Part shown: positions 1 to 9,509 of the stretch, in pieces
How the letters are laid out: each line of letters opens with the position of its first letter
Numbering within the stretch: position 1 is the first letter of the stretch
From: Cyclostephanos tholiformis
Lineage: Eukaryota; Bacillariophyta; Thalassiosirophyceae; Thalassiosirales; Thalassiosiraceae
Assembly (NCBI GenBank): GCA_036939975.1
Contig: JALLPB010000471.1
Coordinates: 1 to 15,436, forward strand
Direction of reading: 5' to 3'
Length of the DNA stretch: 15,436 nt
The notes under the pieces: generated by a model
Databases searched by the model: none
Seen by the model: the letters and a program-made list of their open reading frames with translations, nothing else
Told to the model about the DNA's origin: nothing
Translations under genes and position numbers: made by a program

Positions 1-910
1 GCCAGTGACACACCCCCTGTGCATGGTGTTGTGTCGCCCATGCTTGGACTTCATGGAGAAGCATTAGTTATTGCGGTAGAATAGGACAAATTATTGGCAT
101 GGGTGAGGTGCTCTACTCCACACAAAAGGTAAAAAATGAGCGACAAAACACAACACACAACACACACTACAACTAACATGAGCAGCCGCCACCGTACTCC
201 AAGTGGCTTTGTCGTCTCTCTCTCTCCATGGGTAGAGTGGTGGCACCACCAAATCATAGGCCACCACTCCCCAACACCATCCTCAGGCCGTGAGCCATCG
301 GGCTTGCATTCGGTGTTGTTGGTTTGCTCACTTGGGGAGGCGAAATGAAAGGCATTGAAAAATAGAGAGAGGGGGGGTGCCTTGGCCTTAAGTGGCCACC
401 AATCAATTGGGGGATATAACAACCAACCGATATTTGGCTTCAACGTTAGAGAGTGTTTTGTACAAGAGGTGAGGCTGGGGCAGAATGTCTGGGGAGGACG
501 GTGCCTATTGTTTGGGGCGATGAATTAATTGACAAAAAAAGAGAGAGGAGGAGGGTGAATCAGCCTTAGATGACCGCTGTTTGATGGGGGCACACAACAA
601 CCAACCATAAGTTGGCATCTCAGGTGGGAGGGGGATTGTGGAGGAGAAGCGGCCGGGGTGGAATGTGTGGAGGAGGCTTTTCACCATTGTTTGGGGACGG
701 CAAATAAAGTGACAAAAATAAAAAATAAGTCATGACCTTAGATGGCCGTCAAACAACAAATAAATACGCGACAACCAACCTAAAAAGTGGGATGAACAAA
801 GGGGAGGGAGATGATATATGAGGAGCAACCAGTGAGGAGCACAGGGGGAGCGTGATTTGATTGTTATGAGGCAATGATCGAGTTGGAATGTGTAAAAAAT
901 AAATAAAATC
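1..910. repeat. degenerate tandem repeat, period about 175 bp
   Basis: Non-coding stretch made of at least three diverged copies of a unit of about 172-178 bp. Seen anchors: CCTTAAGTGGCC/CCTTAGATGACC/CCTTAGATGGCC near 386, 564 and 736; CCAACC near 423, 601 and 775; and a stretch like TTGTTTGGGG...GACAAAAA(A/T) near 509-540 and 689-720. A weaker earlier copy may occupy about 155-380 (TTTGCTCACTTGGGGAGGCG...). Copies differ by many substitutions and indels. Short open frames here are in low-complexity sequence and match no protein I recognise. It could be a minisatellite or satellite remnant, or the decayed interior of a mobile element. Confidence 0.6.
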
Positions 911-2719
911 AATGAATTTTAATAGTTATTTTTTTCTCCATCAATTTATAGAATTAAATGAAATCCTTTGACTGAGCCCTCAACCATCCCATTGCAAAGA
1001 TGACACCGCAAGGGTTTTATTTGATTTGCCTTGTCCATGCCGCCAGACCCGGAGAATGGCTCCACCATGGTGGTGTTCTTTTTGTTGCTTGTGAGGACAT
1101 TCATCATCCATATGTACCTATTTCTATGTGAAAATGAATCAAAGATAGTTTTATTAAGCTAGTAGTATCATAGATTGAGAGCAGTACAATGATTACTCTA
1201 GATAGTTACTCATATTGTAAAGAACTCTCTTCCCCAAAATCAAAATATGCGGCAGTGGCAATTTTTCAATGTAGGAATTAATATGAGTCTATGATGCTGT
1301 ACAAATGTACAAAAAATTAAAAATTAAAAATGTAACAAATTGCTCCAGCAAGGATGACAACCAGTCACCCATGACATACTACATGTACTGTGAGTAATGC
1401 AGCACTGCAGTGGGACACTGTCACCATATTTATTTGTGCAACAATATAAAGAGCAAAGCAGTGGGTGTATTGTCACTTTGCAATGGACATGGTGATGTGT
1501 CAGTGTGGTGCATTGCACATTGCTTGGTAAAGGAGTCTAGTACCAAACCAAGGGCTTAGCATGGAGCCACTAAATGTCATGTGCCATTGGGTAAGTATTT
1601 GCTAGTCACTCCATATGGAGACAAAAAAGGCTACAATAGTATCACAACAATTAGCTAGGAATTGAAAGTTAGACAAAACTAACAAAGGTAATGATTAATA
1701 ACACTAAATGGAACCCTTCGTCTCAGCTCAACAATTCCATATAACACAAGATTTGTAGGGGGAGAAATGAGGTAGTTGACAATGACTTCAGCTAGCTCAG
1801 CCAACTAATATTTGCCAAATTATGAAATTATTTTTTAAGAACAGTCAAGTGAAGAATGGATCCTGCTTGTTAATTAAGTCATTCAGAGAAGGTCAAGATT
1901 AAAAGTAGAAGAATAAGTTGTGTGGATCCTGGGAGTTAAGAGGAAGAAAATGAGCTAGCGCATCAACAAGGCACTTCAATCTTGGTAGAGGATAACAAAC
2001 AAGCAACTCAACATCAATGTGCTACCACGGTGTGCGGATTCTCCTGCCTAAATCTCTTATGACTCTGGGGCCTTCAAAAGTTGATGCAGAGAGAGACAAG
2101 CTACTACTTGAAGCAACCACAAAGAATGAGAATGAATTCAAAATACAAACATTGGCCACAATCAGCTTGAGGGAGGATGATTGCTGTCAACTTCACAAAA
2201 ATGTGACATAGATTGATGAGTCATTTCTCATGGGTAGTCTGATTTGAGTTCAAAATAACATCGCTGGCTGAAGTAAGCACAGCCAAAAATAAGGTAGATG
2301 GTGATTCACACAATGATACTCTTTTTAGAGATATTATTGGTACATGAGATAGATATGAGGCTTAGGATTCATTACATTAATCTTGATCAGGATCACTCCA
2401 ACTGGCAGTTTGCCTTCTTGGGTACCTATACAAGGTGGTGGGTCTTCATGGTTAATGACATGAATTGGCTCCTTGGCAGAACATCACTGTCATAGGGTTT
2501 ATTAATCCAATCTTACATGGAGCAATCATTGTCAAACAATTATATAAATAATAGTCCTTTATGTACCGTGGACATAAAATCATACCAAACGCATGGTTAA
2601 AAAACAGGAACAACATTAAACAACATCGAGCGTACATTTATTGCTCATCGGAGCGGCTACACTCTAAAATAAATTGTCTCAAAAAAGCTGGGGATGAGAA
2701 TGAGCACCCAAAATTTGTG
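911..2719. other. intergenic, no gene recognised
   Basis: AT-rich sequence of about 1.8 kb. Short open frames of 60-65 codons exist on both strands (for example 2017-2211 and 2298-2495 on the plus strand), but none shows a recognisable domain, good splice partners or a coding-like composition. I saw no tRNA-like cloverleaf or rRNA segment. The last 100 bases include the 3' flank of the minus-strand gene that ends at 2720. Confidence 0.5.
2637..2642 (-). terminator. candidate polyadenylation signal AATAAA for the 2720-3622 gene
   Basis: On the minus strand this hexamer reads AATAAA about 80 nt past the TAA stop of the membrane-protein gene. That is a plausible distance for a 3' end signal. 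The motif is common in AT-rich DNA, so this is positional inference only. Confidence 0.35.
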
Positions 2720-3622
2720 TTAATCCGAACTGGACATCTTGCCCGACTCCCCGAAGAGCAACGTGTCCGGATACAACGGCATGCCGATGAACGCGCTCAT
2801 TACCATCGCCACGACGACGAACAGTCCCACCGACGTCCACAGGTAGAGGTTGAAAGATTGGATCTCGTACATGGATTTCTGGTTCGACGAGTACGAGTTC
2901 GCGTCTGCGTTGTTCGCATCCTCCTGCAAACGACGGCCAGCGGCCAGGGCGGCGGATGTCGACGCGGCCGTCCCCTCCACCACGAGGTGCAGGACGACCG
3001 TCTTTCCGTTGGAGGCGGCTAGATCCGTAAGCGCGACGAGCATGCGACCGAGCTTTTCGTCCGCGGCGGCGGCGGCTTTTGGGTCGGAAACGTCCACGAC
3101 GAGGGATAGGGCCTCGATCCCTCCCAATCCGCGGGCCGCGGCCTCGGCCGTCGAGAGGAGTCGCCTGCCCGCGTCCTCCCCGACCTCGACGACCTCGACG
3201 TCACCATCGGGAGCGACGAGCTTGACGAGCTCCGTGCATACGTTTCCCCTTACGCGAAGTCGTCCGACGACGTTGTTCGTGGCGGGGACGTCCTCCGACG
3301 ATAGTAGCGACGCGGCGTTGGGCATCGACTCCAGGGACGACGCGCGAAGTCCGATCACGATGCCGGCGTCGGGCCTCTTGAATAAATCCGGCACGATCGA
3401 CATGCCCGCGTGTTGGCCCATCGAGGGGGAGCGCTTCGACGACGATGGTCGGTGCAGGACATTCCAAAAGGATGCGACGGCGGCCGGGCTTGACTCGGCG
3501 GCGGCGGACGCGGCGGTCCGGTGGACGGAACCGCCCGGGCCATATTCCAGGACTACGACGGTCGTTTCGGCCGATGCCGACGCCGCGAGGGCGGCGAGGC
3601 CGATGGAGAGGATGGTTATCAT
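2720..3622 (-). CDS. signal-peptide, single-pass membrane protein; ATP6AP2-like V-ATPase accessory protein (putative)
   Basis: Single-exon frame of 300 aa. The N-terminus (MITILSIGLAALAASASA, residues 1-18) is a good signal peptide. Residues 19 to about 245 form a lumenal region rich in Ala, Ser and Val with no motif I recognise. A hydrophobic helix follows at about 259-280, then a short cytosolic tail, giving type I topology. The last 45 residues match the pattern of the animal V-ATPase accessory protein ATP6AP2 (renin receptor): an N-x-x-LW start to the membrane helix, then a Met-Pro/Tyr-Pro-Asp-hydrophobic segment (MPLYPDTLLF) and a short polar tail. In that family the membrane segment sits in the proton-translocating Vo sector and helps V-ATPase assembly. 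By inference this protein acts in acidic endomembranes. The lumenal domain is too diverged to compare by eye; an Ac45-type accessory protein is the alternative. The gene is markedly GC-rich and lies head-to-head with the E1 gene. Confidence 0.72.
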   Translation of the reverse strand: MITILSIGLAALAASASAETTVVVLEYGPGGSVHRTAASAAAESSPAAVASFWNVLHRPSSSKRSPSMGQHAGMSIVPDLFKRPDAGIVIGLRASSLESMPNAASLLSSEDVPATNNVVGRLRVRGNVCTELVKLVAPDGDVEVVEVGEDAGRRLLSTAEAAARGLGGIEALSLVVDVSDPKAAAAADEKLGRMLVALTDLAASNGKTVVLHLVVEGTAASTSAALAAGRRLQEDANNADANSYSSNQKSMYEIQSFNLYLWTSVGLFVVVAMVMSAFIGMPLYPDTLLFGESGKMSSSD

Positions 3623-4030
3623 TGTATCTTTTTTCTCCTATTGGGTATTATTGCCTTGATTTGGTTGGTGGAGGCAGGGGAAACGGAAGGGACGGCAGGA
3701 ACTTTATTGTGTTCGTTTTGACTCTAGGGAGGGCCGGCGGGGCGGGGGGCGTCGCGTGAGTAAGAAACCGTTACATGGCCAGCGGGCGATGCAGGCTCGT
3801 GGTCAAAAAGGGGGGGGGGGATGCGGGGGCGAGATTCTAAAGTTCCACCTGACAATAAAAATATCGCGATAGGATTGATAGCTGTGTGTGTGTAAGATAC
3901 CTATGAGAACAGCCATGCCCGCTTCGGTGGTGGCTTTCCGCCTGTCAAACATTGTTCATGTCGAATCATTTTTTTAATATTAAAACTATCCATCTACTTA
4001 TCCCTTCCTCCAGGACGAGTTCAACTTTAT
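3623..4030. promoter_or_regulatory. divergent intergenic region between the membrane-protein gene and the E1 gene
   Basis: A 408-bp gap between two divergent start codons, so it should hold both promoters and 5' leaders. It contains runs of G (about 3808-3819), a TGTGTGTGTG tract near 3882-3892 and a T-rich then pyrimidine-rich stretch just before the E1 ATG, ending TTCCTCCAG at about 4005-4013. That last piece resembles a 3' splice site, so a leader intron in the E1 mRNA is possible. I see no clear TATA box on either side. Confidence 0.5.
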
Positions 4031-7000
4031 ATGACCAAGCGACCTAGCTCGCCATCCAACAACTTTGCACCTCACGCCACCGAAAGAGACTCGAAACGCG
4101 TCCATTCTTCCAACTCCGACGTCGACAACATGAACGCAAACAATGCGGATGATGATGGATCGATGAGATGGGGCGAATGGATGGGCGCGCACAAGACCGG
4201 GGACGACGTCGATCACGAGTCCGATAGGATCGATCGACAGAGGGCGGCGTTTGGCCACGATACCATCGCACGCCTCAAGGACCTGAACGTCCTCATCGTG
4301 GGATGCGCCGGCGTCGGCGTGGAAACGGCCAAGAATCTCATATTGAGCAACGTGGGGTGTGTGGTACTGTGCGATGATACCATATGCGAGGAGGTACATC
4401 GGGGGACGAACTTTTACGTCACGCCCGAGCACGTCGAGTTGGGGAATGTTACGCTTGCGGATGCGAGCTTGGCGGAGCTGCGCAGTTTGGTAAGTGAAGG
4501 GCGGGGCGGCGTCTACTTTCCTGTTTTCCAAAATTTTAGGTTCGAAATTTGGTAGGACGTAGTTGTAACCGATCGTTTTCATGCCTATATATCCGATAAC
4601 CGGCAATCTCTCCTTCTTCCAGAATCCTTTTTGTCGCGTGGACGTGATCGCGAAGACTGATCCCCTCGGGGAGGAGGTGGTGTTATCCAAGGATGTGTTG
4701 GGTACCCATCGTCCGTACGCTGCCATCGTCGTGACCAAGCTTCTTCCGAAGAAGGAACTGTTCGGGTTGAATGATATCGCACGCGCCAATGGCATCGCCT
4801 TCATCCTTGCGATCACCAACGGCGTGACATCGTCCATATTCAGCGATTTCGGCCCGCGTCATGAGATAACTGATGCGACCGGTGAGCCTACGCAGATGCT
4901 CGCGATCGCCAACATCGAAGTGCTCGAGGCGAAACCCAATTTGTTGCAAGTTAAGGGCGTGAAGGATGGCGAAATGGTGGTGATCGTTACCGTGGCGCAA
5001 ACTGATCATGGATTGGAGGATGGCGATGTCGTAATTTTGGAAGATATGAGGGATGGAATGAAATGTTTGAATGGCAAAAGTGTTACTGTTAAGAGAGTTG
5101 CGATCGCAAGTCCTGTAAGTATTCACCTTGTGATGATCACGTTCCCGGAATGGAGATTAGGCTCACTCTCTCCGTCTTCCAATCGGCTTTGCTTTACGCA
5201 TTTTCTACAGACGGCTGCTAATGTGGACACACGTGGAGTTGCCTTCAACACAGCGCTGGCTCTTCCTACTCGAGCTGTTATTGCAAATTTCGAACGTCAG
5301 TACGACTTTTACAAAACCACATTCGACGAAAACGATGGAGGCTTGGCTAAAACGTTTCCTGTGCGGACCATCACCATCTTCAACCGCCTGGCGTTTGTCC
5401 TAAATGATGAAAATCGCAAGATGCTTTTGAATGATTCCGGGATTGATTTTGTCGATGTCTTTGGAAAGTATCAATCGGGAGGACTGATGAACCAAGTGCG
5501 CCCACCAATTACTAAGCATTACCGTTCACTAACAGAAACGCTGGAGAAAACAGCCGTGCCACAGATGCTCCGAGGTGAAGATTGGGAACTTGGCAAAGGA
5601 GTAGATGTACATTTGTCGATATCAGCAGTCCTGAACTTTCATGAAAAGTTTGGGCACTGGCCGCGCCTACATAATAAAGACGATGCTGGCCTTGTCGTGA
5701 AATTTGCCGAAGATATTTCTAATGAACGTAAATCCCTTGAGGGATCATGCTGGAGCCAGAGTATTCAATTTGGGTTTCCGATGGGCGAACCTCGTGAATT
5801 GGACGAAAAGAGAATCGCTCGCTATTCTCAACTCTTTCCTACTGAACTCACTGGATTTTGTGCGTTTTTGGGTGGCGCAGCTGCGCAGGAAGTTATCAAA
5901 GCCTCTGGAAAGTACACTCCTATTGATCAATGGGTTCATCATGATGAAGGGATATTGGTGGTCGACGAATGTAAGAGTAATATTGGCCCGTTACTTGGAT
6001 CTCGGTACGACAATCAAATTTCCATCATGGGTAAGCTGTCAATCGAAATTCATCTGTTTGTTCTTTGTGATAGCTATGATAGCTACTAATTCTTCAACTG
6101 TACTTAGGAAAAGATTTTCAGGCGCAGCTTGCGAATCAACGCATTTTTTTGGTTGGTTGCGGTGCCCTTGGCTGTGAATATTTGAAGGGGATCGCTCTCA
6201 TGGGAGCTGGAACGGGCAAGGATGGCAAAATCTGGGTGAGTTGGCAAATTTAATTCGTCGGTGTAAGGTTTTGGTTTTTGGCAGCTCAAAATTATACCGC
6301 TGATATCATCGCGAAGGTGACTGACATGGACCGAATCGAGGTGTCCAATCTCTCGCGTCAGTTCCTCTTCCGTCAGGATGATGTCGGGTGAGTTAATGGA
6401 TGGCAATTATAGCAGTCGTTGAACAACTTTTCGTTAAAACATTTGCTCATACTTTCATCAGTCATCCAAAGTCAGTTCGTGGCGCAATGGTGGTAAAGAG
6501 GTGGAACCCCCTTGTAAACATCGAAGCTCTTGAAAAGAAAGTTGGGAACGACAGTGAAGATTACTTCGATGATAAGTTTTGGGAGTCCCTTCATCTCTGT
6601 TGGAATGCATTAGACAACATTGAAGCACGAAAGTATGCAGATTCCCGTTGCTTGTTTTATTCAAAGCCTTTGTTGGAGAGTGGAACATTAGGCACAAAAT
6701 GGTAGGTCAAGCATGATTCTCTTGACAAGTCACAATGGCTGCATATTCACTTTTGCTCCATTTGGTTTCTGTGCCCACAGCAATCACGAGGTGATCCTGC
6801 CGTTTCGCACATCAAGTTACAACGATGGTAAAGAATCAGATGGAAATGAGACTCAGATTGCCATGTGTACTCTGCGATCTTTCCCTTATCTTCCCAAGCA
6901 CTGTATTGAATTTGCCAAGCAAGCCTATTTTTCTGACTAGTAAGTCCTCTTTCATTAATATCTGTCGTTTTCAAGGTCGTATCTGCCTTTCTTATGAATT

Positions 7001-9132
7001 TGTTTTACACCCTTTCAGCTTTGAATTCGGTCCAGATGCATATGAAACATTCCGAGCGGACCCTACGTCATATTTTGATCAGCTGGACGCCATGGCGCCA
7101 GGAGAGCAAACCCGTAGCCTTCGTATGATTAGGGCGTTCGTTGATCTCCAAGAAGAAGCTGGAGGGAAGATCGACTTCAAAGGTTGTATTCGAATTGCTT
7201 TCAATATCATGGTTAAAGGTAAGTACTCTTATACTTGGATGCAAATCACCTATCGCAATTTATTTTGTAGCCTCTCACACCTTGTAACGCTGCTTACCCG
7301 CAAATCAAAGATTTTCGCACATCCATTCTTGATTTGTGCCATTCTGCTGATGAAATGGAAAAGGTACGCGTGTTTGAGTTATTAGACCTCAAACTGAAAT
7401 TTATTGGCTTCACATTCTAAATTATTATACTCGGCAGTCGTCAGGAGAGAAATTTTGGACTGGCACGAAAAGACGCCCCCGGCCAATCGATTGGACGAAT
7501 CCTTCACCTTTACTCATGGAATATCTATACAGCGCATCAAATCTGTACGCATCAGTTTGGAAAGTTGCGGTCGTTCGTGATCGGGATGAGTTTCAATCGA
7601 TTCTTGATGGCTTACATTTGACTCAGCCCCAGTGGGCACCATCGGGAGAGAAATTTGATTTGAGTGAGGGTGATACTGAAGGGGGAGATTCTACGGAAGA
7701 CGACAAAAAGCTTAAGGGAGGCCTGTATAAAGTTGACGTATCTACCTTACAGCCTGCTCAACCTCTAGAGTTTGAAAAGGATGGTGTGATATCACGTTTT
7801 TGCTTCGAATTTGTGTGCATTAATTTGTTTCCCTGGCTCACCAACATGCCTCATGCCGTTCGTTCAATGCAGATGACCTAAACTTTCACATTGACTTCCT
7901 AACGGCGGCTACAAACATGCGATCCTGGAATTATGACATAAAAGCATCAGCCCGTCACACAGTCAAAGTGACTGCGGGTAGGAGTGAGTGCGCCAGGCCA
8001 GCCGGCGTGTACTTCTTGCGCTGTAATTCCTCGTTTATTAAGAATCATCGCTCATCTCCTACTTAACTCTCAACTATGCCTCCATTTTTTCTTTCCTCAA
8101 TGAATCTTTTTCTCACTGCAATCCAATTGTCGCATTTTTTACTCCCTTGCTACATCGATCTACATCAACCACATTCGCCACTCACTTCCAAGTCATTCCT
8201 GCTCTTGCCAGTGAGTCTATGGTGGATGATGCGTCATCATTTTAAGCATTATCATTGTCTCTCCTTACCCATGCTTGATGTTCCTCTTGTGCAGCTACTA
8301 CTGCAATGGTCTGCGGCCTAGTTGACATTGAGTTTTGCAAACTAGTTCTAGGCCTTCATCATTCTCAAGGCAGTGATAAATTCTTGAATTCGAACATTAA
8401 TTTAGCCGCAGGCTCGGGGAACTTTACAACCTTTGTGCCAGATCCTCCCGTCCCGATTCTGACAGGTTTGGATTCGCCTCAGCCAAAATCATTCACATCA
8501 TGGGGTAAGTCCCATCGCTGTCGAATAAATGAACTTGAAAATTAGTCATGAAAATGCGCCCTGTTAATTCTTTCTTACCATTCTTTATTATTCGCACACC
8601 AGATAAAATTGAGATCTCCTGCACAACGAACGAGATGTCCGTAGAAAAGTTAGTTCAATATATTACCAGGTCTTTCGGTGTTACTGTTGATCGTATCTTT
8701 GCTTATGGGGACACAGTAGATAAATCAATTTTCAACGCTCTGGACAAGCAGAAGCTCAATTGGAACATCCATTTTGATGAAGATGGGAAGGTGACCGTGA
8801 GTGATGGTGTGTTCACACAATGGCCACAAGTCCGTATGGCCGTACAAATGCTAGGCAGATTGCCCCCTACTAGTGGGCAGCGTGTGGTATTCAAGTCTCA
8901 AGTGGAAAAGGTGAAGGTAGCGCTCGATCAAACCAAGGATTCGTTCATGATGAGGTTCACTGGGAAAGTGTCTGATGCATACCTCGATGTTTATCGACCA
9001 GAAGAGTGTGAACATGGAGGATATTTTGACGTTGTTTTTAGAGGAAGGAAGTATGTCACGCTGGGCATCGACTGCCATACTGATACCAAAGAAGAAATCA
9101 GATTACCTTGCATCAAGTATATGTTTGGCTAA
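4031..9132 (+). CDS. UBA1: ubiquitin-activating enzyme E1 (UBA1 type), 14 exons, 1278 aa
   Basis: E1 adenylates the C-terminus of ubiquitin with ATP, takes it up as a thioester and hands it to E2 enzymes. Exons inferred from GT/AG sites plus frame continuity: 4031-4489, 4623-5114, 5211-6030, 6108-6235, 6317-6387, 6462-6701, 6781-6939, 7019-7218, 7311-7363, 7438-7783, 7873-7983, 8193-8210, 8295-8504, 8603-9132; 3837 nt with stop. Inactive adenylation half: GCAGVGVETAKN at residues 91-102. Active adenylation half: GCGALGCE (607-614), VTDMD (634-638), SNLSRQFLFR (643-652), NALDNIEAR and PLLESGTLGTK in exon 6. Predicted catalytic cysteine: Cys766 in MCTLRSFP (codon 6866-6868). IIPALATTT is assembled across exons 11-13. 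It is longer than the human enzyme (1058 aa) because of an insertion of about 80 residues at about 318-400 and an enlarged ubiquitin-fold domain at about 1105-1278. The first 60 residues are polar and look disordered. UBA6 cannot be excluded by eye. The acceptors at 6317 (weak pyrimidine tract) and around exon 12 are the least certain. Confidence 0.93.
8193..8210 (+). other. UBA1: 18-nt microexon (exon 12) of the E1 gene
   Basis: Flanked by AG at 8191-8192 and GTGAGT at 8211. Joined to exon 11 (ends 7983, phase 1) and exon 13 (starts 8295), it supplies the IIPALA residues of the conserved IIPA-(I/L)-ATTT motif of E1 enzymes, in frame on both sides. Without it the motif would be lost, which is the main support for the call. 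Confidence 0.85.
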
Positions 9133-9509
9133 TATCATCTTGCGAAATCAGACGTTGATTATGATTCCTTAGGCTAACTGAGTAATACCCACGTACATTT
9201 CGAAAATGGGAGTGATTCCTTGCGAGATGATTTCTAAAATGTACAGTATTGTTTGTTTATGCGTCTATCGGAGATAATAAATATCATGAGGCGCTCTCAA
9301 CAAGTAATCTTTTCGCGAGCTGATATGATCTCTGGTAGAATTGGTACTCAATCGCGCGATACACCGACACACACAAAATCACTAAACACATATAACATAT
9401 TATAACGTGGTAACATTGGAGTAGTTCAAACATGCCTGAAGTAATGTAGTCCTGCATTCGAGGGACTTCTGTTGAGACATCAGTGGCGAACTAATAGGAC
9501 AAATGTTTT
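9133..9509. other. convergent intergenic region, 3' ends of the E1 and HSF genes
   Basis: A 377-bp gap between two stop codons facing each other. AATAAA at 9276-9281 on the plus strand, about 144 nt past the E1 stop, is a candidate polyadenylation signal. I found no equivalent hexamer for the minus-strand gene. No coding or RNA feature was seen. Confidence 0.45.

Noticed and set aside
2017..2495. Two small plus-strand open frames (64 and 65 codons)
   Set aside because: No recognisable domain, no plausible splice connection and AT-biased composition; equally long frames occur by chance in this interval.
2850..3659. 269-codon plus-strand open frame
   Set aside because: It lies antisense to the 2720-3622 gene. 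GC-rich sequence removes stops in the opposite strand; the product is Ser/Ala/Arg/Thr-rich with no domain, whereas the minus-strand frame has a signal peptide and membrane helix.
4581..4622. An ATG at 4581 as start of the E1 protein
   Set aside because: The frame is open into exon 2, but 4581-4622 is the 3' part of intron 1 (pyrimidine-rich, ending CTTCTTCCAG). Exon 1 upstream encodes the conserved first nucleotide-binding fold in matching phase.
3998..4837. 279-codon minus-strand open frame
   Set aside because: It runs antisense through E1 exon 1, intron 1 and part of exon 2. The plus-strand exons have strong E1 homology, so this is a shadow of GC-rich coding sequence.
6285..6316. Alternative 3' splice site at 6283-6284 in E1 intron 4
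   Set aside because: It has a better pyrimidine tract than 6315-6316, but it adds 32 bases and reaches a stop in frame. The site at 6316 gives the conserved VTDMD directly.
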